From Roseiarcus sp963779095 (GTDB lineage Bacteria; Pseudomonadota; Alphaproteobacteria; Rhizobiales; Beijerinckiaceae), in assembly GCA_963779095.1 (NCBI GenBank), contig CAVZWU010000022.1:124001-188000 (forward strand): 64,000 bases of DNA, in the 5' to 3' direction. Both the position numbers and the translations under genes were made by a program. The notes beneath the pieces are model-generated. The model saw nothing but the letters and a program-made list of their open reading frames with translations, was not told the DNA's origin and did not search any database. Of the stretch, positions 27,291 through 36,199 are shown one piece after another (positions within the stretch are counted from its first letter, which is position 1; every line of letters begins with the position of its first letter).

Positions 27291-28125
27291 TTGGGCCGCA
27301 GCTACTTCCATCTTCATCTGGTCTCGGACTCGACTGGTGAGACGCTGATCGCCGCCTCCCGCGCCGCGGCGGCGCAATATCAGGGCGTGGCCTCGATCGA
27401 ACATGTCTATCCGCTGGTGCGGACCGCGTCGCAGCTCGACCGGGTGGTTGACGAGATCGAGAATGCGCCTGGAATCGTCCTCTTTACGCTGGTCGATTCC
27501 GACCTCTCCAGGCGGCTTCAGGCAGGCTGCGAGGCTTCCGGATCGCCGTGCTTGTCCGTCCTCGAGCCGATATTGCTGTTGTTCAAGTCCTATCTGGGAC
27601 AGAACTACACGCCAAGGGCCGGCGCGCAACACATGCTCAACGCCGACTATTTCAAAAGGATCGACGCGCTCAATTTCACCATGCTGAGCGATGACGGACA
27701 GACGCCGGAGAATCTGGACCATGCCGATATCGTTCTATTGGGGGTGAGCCGCACTTCGAAGACCCCGACCAGCATTTATCTCGCCAATCGCGGCTACAAG
27801 ACCGCCAACGTCCCCATTGTCCCGCGTCTGCCATTGCCGGGATTGATCGACCATCTCCGCCGCCCGCTGATCGTCGGGCTTATCGCCTCGGCGGATCGAA
27901 TTGTGCAGATCCGGCAGAACCGGCTTCTTTCGCTCAACGCCGATTCTGGAGACCGACTATGTCGATCGGATCGCGGTCGCGGAAGAAGTCGCCGCATCGC
28001 GCCGCCTGTTCGCCGAACGGGGCTGGCCCACAATCGACGTGACGCGGCGGTCGATCGAAGAGACGGCGGCGGCGGTGCTCGATCTTTATCGCGCCCACCG
28101 GCTCAAGTTCATCGCCGAGGGTTGA
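27291..28125 (+). CDS. ppsR: PEP synthase/PPDK regulatory protein (DUF299)
   Basis: A bifunctional serine/threonine kinase and Pi-dependent pyrophosphorylase that inactivates and reactivates phosphoenolpyruvate synthase or pyruvate phosphate dikinase. About 278 residues: SYFHLHLVSDSTGETLIAAS at the N-terminus, LLGVSRTSKTPTSIYLANRG (the P-loop-like motif) in the middle, PRLPLPGLIDHLRRPLIVGL, then after one break near 27944 (one T of TT) LETDYVDRIAVAEEVAASRR and TIDVTRRSIEETAAAVLDLY. Start TTG 27291. It is the first gene of a rightward run, with maf starting five bases after its stop. Confidence 0.92.
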
Positions 28126-28129
28126 CGCC

Positions 28130-28768
28130 ATGGGGGAAGCGCGGACGCCGGGCCGGCCGCTGTGGCGGGGCGACGGACCCCTGGTGCTGGCCTCGCGAAG
28201 CGAAAGCCGCCGGGCTCTCCTGTCGGCGGCTGGATTGGACGCGAGCTCAGTCGCCCCCGAGGTCGACGAGCGCGCGGTCGAAGACCGATACCTGGCGGCC
28301 GGCGGCGCGCTCGAAGGCGTGGCTCTCGAGCTGGCGCGAGCGAAGGCGCTCGCGGTCAGCGCGGAGCATCCGGACGCCTATTGCATCGGCGCCGACCAGA
28401 CGCTGACGCTCGAAGGCAGGATCCTCCACAAGTCCAACAATCTCGCCGAAGCGGCGAAAACGCTGGCCGCGCTCTCCGGCAAAACGCATCGCCTGACCTC
28501 GGCGTTCTGCGTCGCCCGCGCCGGCCAGGCGCTCGTCGTCCACAGAGATCATGCCGATCTCGCAATGCGAGCCCTCGATCAGGCTGAGATTTCGCGCTAT
28601 CTCGAACGCGCCGGGCCGGCGGTGCTGTCGTCTGTCGGCGCGTATCAGGGCGAGGGTCTTGGAATTCATCTCTTCGAGCGCATCGAAGGCGATCATTCCG
28701 TCGTTCTCGGACTGCCGATGCTGGATCTCCTTCATTGGATGCGACGCGAAAATCTGATCTCGCTATGA
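28130..28768 (+). CDS. maf: Maf-like nucleotide pyrophosphatase
   Basis: A 212-residue Maf/Ham1-fold enzyme that hydrolyses non-canonical or modified nucleoside triphosphates and is linked to septum control. LVLASRSESRRALLSAAGLD is the family N-terminus. VDERAVEDRYLAAGG, YCIGADQTLTLEGRILHKSN (the GADQ motif with the conserved Asp) and VLSSVGAYQGEGLGIHLFER follow, all intact. The stop overlaps the aroE start (ATGATG), which suggests coupling within ppsR-maf-aroE-coaE-dnaQ. Confidence 0.93.
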   Translation: MGEARTPGRPLWRGDGPLVLASRSESRRALLSAAGLDASSVAPEVDERAVEDRYLAAGGALEGVALELARAKALAVSAEHPDAYCIGADQTLTLEGRILHKSNNLAEAAKTLAALSGKTHRLTSAFCVARAGQALVVHRDHADLAMRALDQAEISRYLERAGPAVLSSVGAYQGEGLGIHLFERIEGDHSVVLGLPMLDLLHWMRRENLISL

Positions 28769-29625
28769 TGGAAACGAGCGCGCCGCGCGCTGGCGTCGCC
28801 GGCTGGCCGGTCGAGCACTCGCGCTCGCCGACGATCCATCGCTACTGGCTCGAGGAGCTCGGGATAGCCGGGACTTACGAGAAGTTCGCCGTTCGCCCCG
28901 GAGAATTTCGCGCGTTCGCCGACAAGATAGGCCAGGACGGCCTTGTCGGCGCCAATGTCACCGTCCCTCACAAGGAGGCCGCCTTCAACGCCTGCGACCA
29001 GCGAACGCCGGTCGCCGAGGCTCTCGGGGCGGTGAATACGTTGTGGCGCGAGGACGGCCGCCTCATGGGCGACAACACCGACGTCGCCGGCTTTCTGGCC
29101 AATATGGACGAAAGCGCCTCGGGCTGGGCGGAGCAGCGGGGATTGGCCGTCGTCATTGGCGCAGGCGGCGCGGCCCGGGCGATCGTCCATGCGTTGATCT
29201 CGCGCGGCTTCGAACGGATCGCCGTCGCCAACCGGACGCAAGCGAGAGCTGAGGCGCTGGCCGCCCATTTTGGCGGCTCGACGACGGCGGTTCCCTGGGC
29301 CGATCTCACGACCAAGCTGGCCGAGGCCGATCTGCTCGTCAACGCCAGTTCACTTGGCATGGTCGGACAGCCGCCGCTTCTGGTCGATCTCGCCGGCTTG
29401 CCGGATCGCGCCGTCGTCGCCGACGCCGTCTATGTTCCCTTGCGCACTCCGCTTATCGAAGCCGCAAGCGCGCGTGGACTGCGCACAGTCGAGGGGCTCG
29501 GCATGCTGCTCCACCAGGCCGCGCCCGCCTTCGCGCGCTGGTTCGGCGACAAGCCCAAGGTGACGCCGGAACTGCGCGCGCTGGTCGAAGCCGAAGTCGC
29601 CAAGACGTACGAGGCTCGGCCTTGA
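28765..29625 (+). CDS. aroE: Shikimate dehydrogenase
   Basis: Reduces 3-dehydroshikimate to shikimate with NADPH. 286 residues from ATG 28765, which overlaps the maf stop. The substrate domain has AGWPVEHSRSPTIHRYWLEE (SxS loop) and GLVGANVTVPHKEAAFNACD with the catalytic Lys. LMGDNTDVAGFLAN follows, and the NADP fold begins VVIGAGGAARAIVHALISRG, with ANRTQARAEAL as the NADP-phosphate motif. GLGMLLHQAAPAFARWFG is the C-terminal motif. No frame break. The stop overlaps the TTG start of coaE (TTGA). Confidence 0.95.
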   Translation: MMETSAPRAGVAGWPVEHSRSPTIHRYWLEELGIAGTYEKFAVRPGEFRAFADKIGQDGLVGANVTVPHKEAAFNACDQRTPVAEALGAVNTLWREDGRLMGDNTDVAGFLANMDESASGWAEQRGLAVVIGAGGAARAIVHALISRGFERIAVANRTQARAEALAAHFGGSTTAVPWADLTTKLAEADLLVNASSLGMVGQPPLLVDLAGLPDRAVVADAVYVPLRTPLIEAASARGLRTVEGLGMLLHQAAPAFARWFGDKPKVTPELRALVEAEVAKTYEARP

Positions 29626-30233
29626 TCATCGTCGGCCTGACGGGCTCGATAGCGATGGGGAAATCCACAGTCTCCGCCATGTTCGCCGAGCTTGGCGTTC
29701 CGACATTCGACGCCGATGACGCGGTGCGGGACTTCTACGCCGGAGAAGGGGCCGCAACGATCGAGGCGGCGTTTCCGGGCGTCGTGGTCTCAGGCCAGGT
29801 GGACCGCGAGCGCCTGGGCGCGCGGGTGTTGGGGGACGCGGCGGCGCTGCAGCGACTCGAAGGGCTGGTGCATCCTGCCGTCGCCGAGGCGCGCGGCCGG
29901 TTTCTGGAGCGGCGCGGCGGCCGCTGGACGGCGGCTCGTCATCGTCGACGTGCCGCTGTTGTTCGAGACCGGCGGCGGAAGCGAATGTCGATCTCGTCAT
30001 CGTGGTGAGCGCCCCGGAATCGATCCAGCGTGATCGTGTTTTGGCGCGAGCGGGCATGACCGAGGCCAAACTCGACGCCATTCTTTCCCGGCAAATGCTC
30101 GGACGCGGAGAAAAGGCGCCGGGCTCATTTCGTCATCGATACGCGCGGCCGGCTCGAGTTGACGCGCGCCGTCGTGGCTCAATTCATGCGTTCGACCGCG
30201 GCTATGGCGGGAGGCCGAACCCGCCATGCGTGA
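29622..30233 (+). CDS. coaE: Dephospho-CoA kinase
   Basis: The last step of coenzyme A synthesis. About 202 residues from TTG 29622: IIVGLTGSIAMGKSTVSAMF (P-loop), then PTFDADDAVRDFYAGEGAA, LEGLVHPAVAEARGRFLE, and after repair LVIVDVPLLFETGGEANVDL followed by VIVVSAPESIQRDRVLARAG. The C-terminus reads RADFVIDTRGRLELTRAVVA. Three same-phase breaks (about 29930, 29978 and 30115) are each mended by removing one base from a run. The last codons overlap the dnaQ ATG (30226). Confidence 0.92.
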
Positions 30234-30928
30234 AATCGTGCTCGACACGGAAACGACCGGCCTCGATCCCGCCGACGGGCATCGGGTGCTGGAAATCGGC
30301 GCCGTCGAGATCGTGCATCAAAGCCTGACCGGCAATGTCTTCCATGTTCTCATCAATCCCGAGCGGGATGTCCCTCAGGACGCGGCGCGCGTCCATGGCC
30401 ACACTTCGCGAGGTTCTCAAGGACAAGCCGGTCTTCGCCAGCGTCGTCGACGACTTTCTGGCCTTCATCGGCGATTCGAATCTCGTCATCCACAACGCCG
30501 ATTTCGACATGCGCTTCGTCAATGCGGAGCTGGCGAGGCTCGGGCTCGCCGCGATCGGCATGGATCGCGTCGTCGATACGCTGGCGCTGGCGCGAAAAAA
30601 GCATCCCGGACAGCCGAACAGCCTCGACGCCCTGTGCGACCGCTACCGCATCGACCGCTCGCGCCGGGTCAGGCACGGCGCGTTGCTCGACGCGGAAATC
30701 CTGGTCGAGGTCTATTGCGAGCTGATGGGCGGCCGCCAGCGCTCGCTCATGCTGGACGACGCCGAGATGCTCGCAGGCGCCGACGCGATCCTCGTGCCGG
30801 TTCGCTCCGAGCCGAGACGGCCAAGGCAATCATGGCTCGAGCCCGAGGAGGCGGCCGTTCACGCGCGCTATATCGAAACGTTTATCGTGGATGCGATCTG
30901 GTCGCGGTATCTCACGCCGCCCGCCTGA
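30226..30928 (+). CDS. dnaQ: DNA polymerase III epsilon subunit
   Basis: The 3'-5' proofreading exonuclease. About 233 residues. Exo I motif REIVLDTETTGLDP (DTE), Exo II NLVIHNADFDMRFVNAELAR, Exo III RRVRHGALLDAEILVEVYCE (H-x4-D), giving a DEDDh nuclease. A C-terminal tail (RPRQSWLEPEEAAVHARYIE) fits the segment that binds the polymerase. One frame break near 30400. The gene is the last of the ppsR to dnaQ run and converges on secB. Confidence 0.94.
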
Positions 30929-30949
30929 CCATGATGCTCGGCAAAAGAA

Positions 30950-31435
30950 TCAGGCCGTCTGTTGCTGCTGCTGGCCGCCGGCCGCCGCCAGTCGCTGCAG
31001 ATAGAGCGCGTGAAAATCGATCGGGTCGATAAAGAGCGGCGGATAGGACCCGCCCCGCACCGCATCCGCAATGATCTGGCGAGCGAACGGGAACAGCAAT
31101 CGCGGCCCTTCGATCATCACCACCGGCTGGACCTGATCGGGCGGAAAGTTCTCTACCCGGAACACGCCCGCGTAATTGAGCTCGAACTTGAACATGGTGT
31201 CGGGGCCCTGGCCTGCGCCGCCCTCGAGCATGAGGCTCACCTCGTAGTCGGACGGCGCCAGCTGACGCGCGTTGACGTTGATCTGGATCGAGATGTTGGG
31301 CGACGCCTGCTGCGGGCCCAGGGTCCGCGGCGCGTTGGGATTCTCGAACGACAGGTCCTTCGTATACTGGGCGAGAACCGAAAATCTCGGACCGGCTTGC
31401 GGCGCCTGCGCGCCATTGCCGCTCTCATCAGCCAT
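30950..31435 (-). CDS. secB: Protein-export chaperone SecB
   Basis: Holds preproteins unfolded and delivers them to SecA. About 161 residues: RFSVLAQYTKDLSFENPNAP, an early beta strand INVNARQLAPSDYEVSLMLE, FKFELNYAGVFRVENFPPDQ, IEGPRLLFPFARQIIADAVR and YPPLFIDPIDFHALYLQRL, the family's most conserved stretch. I prefer ATG 31435 to the in-frame TTG at 31441 because AGGAG lies nine bases before the ATG and would be too close to the TTG. It pairs with dnaQ as in many Rhizobiales. No frame break. Confidence 0.94.
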   Translation of the reverse strand: MADESGNGAQAPQAGPRFSVLAQYTKDLSFENPNAPRTLGPQQASPNISIQINVNARQLAPSDYEVSLMLEGGAGQGPDTMFKFELNYAGVFRVENFPPDQVQPVVMIEGPRLLFPFARQIIADAVRGGSYPPLFIDPIDFHALYLQRLAAAGGQQQQQTA

Positions 31436-31558
31436 CGTCAACTGCTCCTGTGCGCGCGGCCCGAACGCCTCCTGGCGGTCTTTTGGGCGATCCGAACGCG
31501 TCTCGGCGGTCGCCTATCATGGCCCCGCTATCCAAACAAGCGCGCCTCGCGGCAGGCG

Positions 31559-32830
31559 TTACCGCTTCGCGGTAATACGCCTGAACAGCGCCAGATCGGC
31601 GTAGCCGTCGGGCTTAAGGCCGTTGCGCTCCTGATAGGCCCGGACCGCCGAGCGCAGCGCGTCGCCGCTTCTTCCATCGATTTCGCCGACGTCATAGCCC
31701 ATTCTCTTCAGTCTCACCTGCAGGCTTCTGGATCTGGGCCGCGGTGAGCGGACGATCGCGTGTCGGCCATTGGGCGGCAAGTCCGGCGCCGCCTTTCACC
31801 GCGTCGCCGAGCAGGCCGACCGAAAGCGCGTACGCCGTCGAATTGTTGTAGGATTTGATGACGTCGAAATTGCTGGTGATGAGGAACACGGGCCCATCGA
31901 GCCCGGCGAGGATCAGAAGCCGTCCCTCTCCCGCTTCCGGCAAGGGAGAACCATCGGCCCTTGTCACGCCGCGGGCGGCGAAGGCGGAGAACGGCGCGGG
32001 CGACGAGGAATCGGCGGCTTTCAGCGCGAATTTGGGCGGCAGGCGAACCTCGAAACCCCATGGGAGGCCGCTCGTCCAGCCGTGTTTCGCAAGATAGTTG
32101 GCGGTCGAGCCGATCGCGTCCGCTTCGCTTGTCCAGATGTCGCGCTGGCTGTGCCGTTCGAAGCGCGATCGCATAGGCGAGGTAGCTCGAGGGCATGAAC
32201 TGCGTCTGCCCCATGGCGCCCGCCCAGGAGCCGCGCATGAGAGACGGAGCGATGTCGCCTTCCTCGAGGATGACGAGCGCCGAGAGCAATTCGTCGCGGA
32301 AATAATCGCCCTGAAAGTGGACATAGGCGAGACTGGCGAGCGACTGAATGACATTGTTCGAGCCGGGAAAGCCGCCAAAATCCGTCTCCAGCCCCCAGAC
32401 GCCCAAAAGCACGGCGTCGTCGACGCCAAAGGCCTCCTTCGCCCTGGCAAGCCAAAGGCTTTCCGAGCGCGCTTTGTCGCGACCCCGCTCGATGCGGTCG
32501 GGCGATGACGGCGCTTGCGACATAGTCCCAGATCGGACGCACGAACTCGGGCTGCGATTGGGCGCTTGCCACAACCTTGGGATCGAAGGCGACGCCGCTG
32601 AAGGCGCCGTCGAAAGTCGCCCGCGAGACCCCCCGCGCCTCGGCGAGCGGCCAAAGCGCGTCGATGAATTCGCGAAAGGTCGGCTGACGAGCCGGGGCGG
32701 GCTTGGCGCCGGCGGCGCTTGCGGCCAATGCGGCGCCTGACAACCCACACGCGACAACGAGCGCGATCGGGAGGGCGAGGCTGGCGCTGCGAAGGGCGCG
32801 CGCCCGAGATTTATGGTCGATTTTGGCCAT
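31559..32830 (-). CDS. Lytic murein transglycosylase (MltB type) with peptidoglycan-binding domain
   Basis: A periplasmic enzyme cleaving the MurNAc-GlcNAc bond. The start ATG 32830 gives MAKIDHKSRARALR, then a signal peptide around ALPIALVVACGLSGAALAAS. The SLT domain has REFIDALWPLAEARGVSRAT, VLLGVWGLETDFGGFPGSNN with the catalytic Glu, and GSWAGAMGQTQFMPSSYLAY. WGFEVRLPPKFAL follows, and the end is a peptidoglycan-binding domain (LQVRLKRMGYDVGEIDGRSG). Three same-phase breaks near 32505, 32165 and 31720. About 420 residues. The Cys in the hydrophobic segment might make it a lipoprotein, but the lipobox is poor. Confidence 0.87.
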
Positions 32831-33010
32831 GCCGGGGCCGTCAGGCGAAAAAAGCTCAGGCCTTGGAAACTGCGCCAAAATAAACAAAACGCAAGGACGG
32901 GGTTGGGCAGGCTTGCGCCTCGATCGAGGAAAAGGCTGCTTTAAACCGGAGTCCTGTCCCGGCGACCGTCGTTCCTTTGGAGCGCGAGCGCCGGCCGGCC
33001 GGGCGATTTA

Positions 33011-33039
33011 TTGACAAAATCAGAAATAGGCGATATACA
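33011..33039 (+). promoter_or_regulatory. Strong sigma-70-type promoter
   Basis: TTGACA, a 17-base spacer and TATACA, a near-consensus housekeeping promoter in an AT-rich patch of a GC-rich region. No convincing gene follows: the transcript would run about 120 bases to a GC palindrome and T-run where IS66 copy 2 has inserted. Either it served a gene now lost or it drives a small RNA. Confidence 0.65.
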
Positions 33040-33131
33040 TATTCCCATCAAAGGAATCTCTTCCCGCCAGCGCCGTCGGGCCGGGGGACGAGAGAGTTCA
33101 ATGGCTGTTTGAAAACCTGGCTTGAGCACAA

Positions 33132-33168
33132 CCGGCGCGCGCGCCGGGAAGCTGAGGAGAATTTTTTT
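33132..33168 (+). terminator. GC palindrome and T-run, possible terminator
   Basis: The 16-base perfect palindrome ccggcgcgcgcgccgg is followed about 13 bases later by ATTTTTTT. The distance from stem to T-run is long for a classical terminator, so the call is tentative. IS66 copy 2 begins directly after the T-run at 33170. Confidence 0.35.
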
Positions 33169-33169
33169 A

Positions 33170-34741
33170 GTAACTCCCAAGCCGGGTGAGTTCGAATTGT
33201 CACACGGTGTGTGAGATCGTTGAGGTTTTGCGAGATTTTCGAGACGGGCGGGGGCGAACCGTGAGTTAAGGTGGGGATGATTCTCCCTGCCGAAGTTCAG
33301 GCGCTGATCGAAGCGCTCCGGAGCGAGATTTCCGCGCTTCGCTCGGAGGTCGCCGATTTGCGGCGGGAGAACGAGGGCCTTCGAGCCGAGAACGCCGAGC
33401 TTCGGCGCCGGCTGGATCTGGACAGCACGACGAGCTCCAAGCCGCCTTCGAGCGACGGGCTGAGGAAGAAGTCGCGCCTTCCCGGCAGCCTTCGCGGCCG
33501 TTCGGGCAAGGCGAGCGGGGGACAGCGGGGCCACAAGGGCGACACGCTGCGGCGGACGGCGACGCCCGACTGGGTCGTCCGACACGAGGCTGCGGCGTGC
33601 CGGCGCTGCCGGGCGGCGCTCGCGGCTTCGATGCAGACCGGGGTGGAGACGCGTCAGGTGTTCGACCTGCCCGAGCGGCTGATCGAGGTCACGGAGCACC
33701 AGGGCGCCATCTATGCCTGCGCCCGATGCCGCGGCGTGACGCGGGCTGCGTTCCCCGACGGCGTGATCTCGCCGACCCAATATGGCGAGCGCATCAAGGC
33801 GGCGGCGGTCTATCTCAACGTGCAGCAGCTTGTGCCCGAGGACCGGACGGCGCAGGCGCTTCAGGACCTGTTCGGCGCGCCGCTCGTCTGCCCGGCGAGC
33901 GTGATCGCGTGGATGGGCAAGAAGGCTCAGGCTCTGGAGGGCGTCTATCAGGCGATCGGGACGCGCGTCGGCGGGGCCAAGGTCAGGCATCTCGACGAAA
34001 CCGGCTTTCGCATCGCAGGCTCCCTGCAATGGCTGCATACGACGTCGAGCCGGAGCCATACCTTCTACCGGGTCGGAGCGGCGCGCGGCGATGTTCCCGC
34101 AGGGTTGAAGGGCGGCGTCGTCGTGCATGACCATTTCCGCCCCTACAACGCCCTCGCGGACGTCGCTCACGCCTTCTGCAACGCCCATCACCTGCGCGAA
34201 CTCAAGGCGCTCATCGAGATCGACAAGGAGCCGTGGGCGCAAGCCATGCGCGACGTCCTCCTCGACGCCGCAAAGGCCGTGCGCCAAGCCAAAGAGGCCG
34301 GCGCCCGGGCGCTCGAACCCGAACGCGTGCAAGGCTTCGTCGACCGCTACTGGCAGGCCGTTCGGGAAGGGCTCGCCTTCCATCGCGCCCTGCCGGCCTT
34401 CGATCCTTCGCCCGGCTCGAAAAAACGAAAGAAGCAGCGCCCAGGCCATAATCTCCTCATCCGCTTCAAGACCTTCAAGGACGAGACCCTGCGCTTCCTC
34501 GTCGACTTCGACGTCCCGTTCACCAATAACCTGGCCGAACAGGACCTGCGCATGGCCAAGGTCAAAATGAAAATCTCGGGCGGCTTCCGCACCTTCGAAG
34601 GCGCTCACGTCTTCGTCCGCATGAGGTCCATCGTCTCCACCGCACGAAAGCACGGCCTCAACATTCTCAAAGCCCTCACTGCAAACCCCTCCCAACTCCT
34701 CCTCGCAATCGCAGCCTGAAAACAGACGGCTTGGGAGTTAC
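33170..34741 (+). mobile_element. IS66-family insertion sequence, copy 2
   Basis: Same 1572-base length, orientation and ends (GTAACTCCC...GGGAGTTAC) as copy 1. I noticed three differences from copy 1, all C in copy 1 and T in copy 2 (33191, 33267 and 34680). It is flanked by TTTTTTA on both sides, in line with a target duplication in a T-run. The two copies lie 26.6 kb apart as direct repeats, so homologous recombination would delete everything from the ATPase to the lytic transglycosylase. Confidence 0.92.
33271..34719 (+). CDS. IS66-family transposase, second copy
   Basis: A 482-residue transposase identical in translation to copy 1: coiled coil, zinc-binding CRRC/CARC region and DDE motifs HLDETGFRIAG, VVHDHFRPYN and NNLAEQDLRMAK. 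The only coding difference seen is silent (ACC to ACT near the end). Intact. Confidence 0.94.
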   Translation: MGMILPAEVQALIEALRSEISALRSEVADLRRENEGLRAENAELRRRLDLDSTTSSKPPSSDGLRKKSRLPGSLRGRSGKASGGQRGHKGDTLRRTATPDWVVRHEAAACRRCRAALAASMQTGVETRQVFDLPERLIEVTEHQGAIYACARCRGVTRAAFPDGVISPTQYGERIKAAAVYLNVQQLVPEDRTAQALQDLFGAPLVCPASVIAWMGKKAQALEGVYQAIGTRVGGAKVRHLDETGFRIAGSLQWLHTTSSRSHTFYRVGAARGDVPAGLKGGVVVHDHFRPYNALADVAHAFCNAHHLRELKALIEIDKEPWAQAMRDVLLDAAKAVRQAKEAGARALEPERVQGFVDRYWQAVREGLAFHRALPAFDPSPGSKKRKKQRPGHNLLIRFKTFKDETLRFLVDFDVPFTNNLAEQDLRMAKVKMKISGGFRTFEGAHVFVRMRSIVSTARKHGLNILKALTANPSQLLLAIAA

Positions 34742-34823
34742 TTTTTTACTCCAACTGGCCGCAACCCATTGAAAAGCCCCGATTCGAAAAAATAAACGCT
34801 AGTAAATTGGAATCAATTTACTA

Positions 34824-35689
34824 AGCGCATTTTCATTATTGGCGTCGATATCCTGAGTTTGCGAGATGATTTGCGCATTCGTCGGGGGTGAAGGTTTCGA
34901 GTGCGGTTGCGATGGCGTGGATCAGGGCGTCGAAGGTTCGCGCCGAGGAACTGCTCGACCCAGGCGCGGAACTTCTCGCCGTTGATCGGCCCGTCGAACG
35001 CGCAAGGCGCGACCAGACCGTCTTGCCGCAGCGCGCCGATGAAGGTCGTCGTCTTCCAATGGCCCCACGGAACCGGCGCGACCAGACGCTCGCCGCGCGG
35101 GCATCGGCCGTAGAGCCGGGTCATTTTGGTCGACGCGCCGGTTTCGTCGACAAACACAAGATTGTCCGGCCGCCATTCGCCCTGCTGCGCCCGCCATTGC
35201 TCGCGAGCTTCCGCTACGTCGGCACGATCCTGCTCTGCGGCGCGTTGTGACTTTTTTTGAGCGTCAGCCCAAGATGCCGGACCCGCGCCCAAAGACAACC
35301 GACGCTGACTCTTCACCGCATGATCGCCGGCAAGCCACGCTTGCAGTTCGACCAGCGTGATATCGCCTTTCTGCGCCACCTGAGCGCGCAACGCCTCGTC
35401 ATAGGCCGCAAGCTTCGGCTTTGGGCCGCCGCCCGACTTGTGGGCCGTCACATCGCCGGTCGCACGCCGCCGGCCGAGCGCCTTGTAAATGTACGACACG
35501 CTGACCCGAAACAGCCGCGCGGCCGAATAGACGCTGAGCCCCCCGTCCACCGCAGCCATCACCCGATCCCGAAGGTCCTGCGAATAAGCCACGCCCATGA
35601 TACTCCCCAGCGCCAATTCGATCCGCGCAGAGAATCATCACCGCAACCTAGACGGAATCCCCTCGATTCCGTCAGTCCTCAAAATGCTC
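34824..35689 (-). mobile_element. IS630-family element with internal deletion
   Basis: The right end, read inward, is CTAGAGCATTTTGAGGAC, followed by an internal hairpin gacggaatc/gattccgtc (35651-35673). The left end TAAGCGCATTTTC is similar. Both sides abut a TA dinucleotide (34822-34823 and 35690-35691), the target of this family. The length of about 866 bases is short for an IS630 (usually about 1.1 kb), because part of the transposase is missing. Confidence 0.68.
34836..35598 (-). pseudogene. IS630-family transposase, degenerate
   Basis: The N-terminal helix-turn-helix is readable (MGVAYSQDLRDRVMAAVDGG, then RLFRVSVSYIYKALGR). The centre has VFVDETGASTKMTRLYGRCP (first catalytic Asp), GHWKTTTFIGALRQDGL and GPINGEKFRAWVEQFLG. 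After that the reading jumps to ALIHAIATALETFTPDECAN in another frame, so about 60 residues holding the second Asp (DN) and the Glu are gone. Frame changes also flank LWARVRHLGLTLKKS near 35270. It cannot be catalytic. Confidence 0.85.
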
Positions 35690-35691
35690 TA

Positions 35692-36198
35692 GCCGAGGAG
35701 TTGACGCTCAACGGCGGTTACGAGCGCCGTCCGGATATCGTCCTCTACGTGAACGGCATCGCGGTGGCGGTGCTCGAACTGAAGCGCTCTTCGGTCGAGA
35801 TCGCGGACGGTGTGCGCCAGCTCATCACCAATCAGGAAGAAATCTTCAACCTTCCATTCTTTGCCAAGGCGCAGTTGCTAATCGCGGGGAGCGATTCCCA
35901 GGGACTTCGCTATGGAACGGTGACGATGCGCGAACAGTTCTTCGTCGACTGGAAGGCGCCGCCGCTGCCGGATGGCGGGGTAGTGCCGGCGGGCGCCCAT
36001 CTCGATCGCCCTCTGGCGGACCTGTGCAGCAAGGCGCGGTTCCTCGATCTGATCCGGAATATGGTGATCTTCGACAATGGCGTGAAGAAGGTCCCGCGCC
36101 ACCACCAGTTCGCGGGCGTCAAAGCCGCGCAAGAGCGCATCCGCCGGCGCGAGGGCGGCGTCATCTGGCACACGCAGGGCAGCGGCAAGAGCACCTGA
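35692..36198 (+). pseudogene. Type I restriction endonuclease HsdR, internal fragment
   Basis: About 168 codons matching the N-terminal nuclease and early helicase part of HsdR. ERRPDIVLYVNGIAVAVLEL and KRSS include the PD-(D/E)xK nuclease motif (Asp in RPD, then ELK). QLITNQEEIFNLPFF, LIAGSDSQGLRYGT, FLDLIRNMVIFDNGVKKVPR and EGGVIWHTQGSGKST follow, the last being Walker A. It begins at the IS630 end and stops one codon after Walker A, where it joins the integrase remnant. No hsdM or hsdS is present in the window, so the system is dead. Confidence 0.88.
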
Positions 36199-36199
36199 A

